From NCBI GenBank assembly GCA_946478995.1, contig CAMLDK010000018.1:1-14298 (forward strand): 14,298 nucleotides of DNA, written 5' to 3'. The stretch is from an uncultured Candidatus Saccharibacteria bacterium (GTDB lineage: Bacteria; Patescibacteria; Saccharimonadia; Saccharimonadales; 2-12-FULL-41-12). Shown in pieces: positions 13,056 to 14,298 of this stretch. A model generated the notes under the pieces. That model had not been told where the DNA came from. It ran no database searches and saw only the letters and a program-made list of their open reading frames with translations. The translations under genes were made by a program, and so were the position numbers. Position 1 is the first letter of the stretch, and each line of letters opens with the position of its first letter.

Positions 13056-14298
13056 ATGAGGAAATATAAATTCTCAAGCTTCATCTTCACAGTTCTATCT
13101 GCGGCCCTGTTTACGGGGCTTTTGTCTACTTTTGCCGAACAAGATGCGGCGGCACTTTCAGGAAGCCAGTTTAATGCAGGCCAGATTATATCCGATGATA
13201 ATTTCTATAACGGCTCGACTATGTCCACTGCCCGTATACAAAGTTTTCTAAACGCGAAGGTTCCAAACTGCGATACCAACGGACAAAAAACAATCTACGA
13301 CCGAACGTATAAAGATACCGTGACCCGAAAGAAATACTCGCAAAGACGTGGTGTTAGCACGCCTTTTACTTGCTTAAAAAATTATTCCAAATCGACGCCT
13401 AGCGTAGCCGCCAACGCGCAGTGTTCGTCATATTCAGGCGGCACGAAATCAGCCGCTAAGATAATCCACGATGTAGCTAAAGCCTGCAATATAAGTCCTG
13501 AGGTACTTCTAGTATTGCTGCAGAAAGAGCAAAGCCTGGTTACCGATGACTGGCCATGGCCGGTTCAATATACCAAGGCCGTAGGATTCGGCTGCCCTGA
13601 CTCCAATCTGCCCTCAAGCGTGGACAGCAATAATAACGGCTGCTATGACGAATACGAAGGGTTCTTCAAACAAATCTATAATGCAGCCAAGCAGTATATT
13701 TTATACCAGCAAAACCCTGAGGACTATAACCATATACCGTTCAGAACTAATTCTATCCTTTATCATCCGAATGCATCCTGCGGCCGAAAGTCGGTCAAAA
13801 TAAAGAATTTCGCTACGGCCGGCCTGTACAATTACACTCCATATACTCCGAACAAGGCCGCCCTTAATAATCTATACGGCACAGGCAATAGCTGCAGCTC
13901 ATACGGCAACCGGAATTTCTGGCGCATGTATAGCGACTGGTTCGGTTCGACGCTAAGCCGTCCCATAAAGCCTGATTTCCTTTTGGGCGATTTCAACGGA
14001 GATGCCAGGGGTGATTTTGCTTTGCGCAGGGTCAATACCGGCGACATCTATATAAGATACGGGGACGGTACAAGCGCCGGCTTTGGTTCAGAAACTACCT
14101 TCACCTGGGCAGCCGGCAGTCATTTCGAACCGCTGGCCGGTGATTTCAACGGCGACGGTGATAGCGACATAGCTCTTAGAAGAATAAGTAATGGCGTGAT
14201 TTACATAATGTACGGCAATGGCAGTGGCGGCTTCGGTGGACAGACTACCTTCACCTGGGCAGCCGGCAGTCATTTCGAACCGCTGGCCGGTGATTTCA
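13056..14298 (+). CDS. Large secreted protein with lysozyme-like/actinobacterial 'hemagglutinin'-type N-terminal domain and FG-GAP repeats (3' truncated by window end)
   Basis: An open frame runs from ATG at 13056 to the window end without a stop (414 residues seen). A signal peptide is clear (basic start, hydrophobic 8-23, then an Ala-rich stretch to about 33). Residues about 40-300 contain IISDDNFYN (44-52), MSTARIQSFLNAKVPNC (56-72), CLKNY (106-110) and ISPEVLLVLLQKEQSLVT (146-163). From memory this resembles the N-terminal region of actinobacterial proteins annotated as hemagglutinin or VCBS-repeat proteins and looks like a lysozyme/transglycosylase-type helical domain; Glu158 would be the candidate acid. 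At least nine cysteines suit an exported protein. From about 307 FG-GAP/VCBS-type units of about 50 residues begin, with calcium-loop motifs such as DFNGDGDSDIALRR. The role may be adhesion to, or wall digestion of, a partner cell. This is inference. Confidence 0.85.
   Translation, partial: MRKYKFSSFIFTVLSAALFTGLLSTFAEQDAAALSGSQFNAGQIISDDNFYNGSTMSTARIQSFLNAKVPNCDTNGQKTIYDRTYKDTVTRKKYSQRRGVSTPFTCLKNYSKSTPSVAANAQCSSYSGGTKSAAKIIHDVAKACNISPEVLLVLLQKEQSLVTDDWPWPVQYTKAVGFGCPDSNLPSSVDSNNNGCYDEYEGFFKQIYNAAKQYILYQQNPEDYNHIPFRTNSILYHPNASCGRKSVKIKNFATAGLYNYTPYTPNKAALNNLYGTGNSCSSYGNRNFWRMYSDWFGSTLSRPIKPDFLLGDFNGDARGDFALRRVNTGDIYIRYGDGTSAGFGSETTFTWAAGSHFEPLAGDFNGDGDSDIALRRISNGVIYIMYGNGSGGFGGQTTFTWAAGSHFEPLAGDF
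14094..14298 (+). repeat. Tandem direct repeat, 150-bp period, inside the FG-GAP region
   Basis: Bases 14094-14148 and 14244-14298 are identical over 55 bp, and the second copy is cut by the window end, so the true repeat may be longer. The 150-bp period equals 50 codons and keeps the frame. The flanking parts of the units differ, and the preceding first unit (from about 13972) is more diverged and one residue longer. Confidence 0.9.

Noticed and set aside
14088..14273. Minus-strand open frame with an internal repeated peptide over the FG-GAP region
   Set aside because: Its repeat simply mirrors the 150-bp DNA repeat of the plus-strand gene; no independent coding signal.
1..14298. TGA recoding to glycine, as in Gracilibacteria/Absconditabacteria
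   Set aside because: Glycines in all conserved motifs use GGN, and TGA ends genes at 1352-1354 and 9290-9292 in stop/start overlaps.

Overview
The window is a gene-dense 14.3 kb stretch of a bacterial chromosome. It carries 13 recognisable coding regions, two of them cut by the window edges, with no tRNA, rRNA, CRISPR array or transposase that I can see. The longest gene-free gap is 137 bp. TGA is a real stop here: it ends the ATP sulfurylase/APS kinase gene and the second glycerophosphotransferase gene, each at a stop/start overlap, and no reading frame needs TGA as glycine. That argues against the Gracilibacteria/Absconditabacteria recoded lineages. Moderate G+C, very short or absent leaders before several ATG starts, and a secreted protein whose N-terminal domain resembles actinobacterial surface proteins together suggest a Patescibacteria (CPR) genome, with Saccharibacteria the best guess. 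This assignment is inference and could be wrong.

Layout: (1) 1-573 (+) is the C-terminal part of a UDP-glucose/GDP-mannose dehydrogenase. (2) 570-2983 (-) is a two-gene operon, bifunctional ATP sulfurylase/APS kinase then CysQ phosphatase, which makes PAPS and removes its by-product PAP. (3) 3075-5001 (+) is an overlapping pair, a PAPS-dependent sulfotransferase and a glycerol-3-phosphate dehydrogenase. (4) 5004-6161 (-) is a CDP-glycerol glycerophosphotransferase. (5) 6209-8154 (+) is a polyprenyl-phosphate-type GT2 followed by a UPF0104/MprF-type flippase-like protein. (6) 8151-10872 (-) is an operon of TagD-like glycerol-3-phosphate cytidylyltransferase, a second glycerophosphotransferase and a GT4. 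(7) 11010-12446 (+) is a large GT-C-like membrane protein. (8) 12518-14298 (+) is a small membrane-anchored secreted protein and a large secreted protein with a lysozyme-like N-terminal domain and FG-GAP repeats, cut by the window end.

Read together, regions 2-7 look like a cell-surface polymer locus. GpsA supplies glycerol-3-phosphate, TagD activates it to CDP-glycerol, and two different TagB/TagF-like enzymes use it. The GT2, flippase-like protein and GT-C could add sugars on the outer face. SAT-CysC, CysQ and the sulfotransferase form a complete PAPS-dependent sulfation cycle. The most interesting hypothesis is a sulfated, teichoic-acid-like glycerol-phosphate glycopolymer in a reduced-genome epibiont. 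Each enzyme family is known; the combination is what may be undescribed. Polymer export and wall-attachment genes are not in this window.
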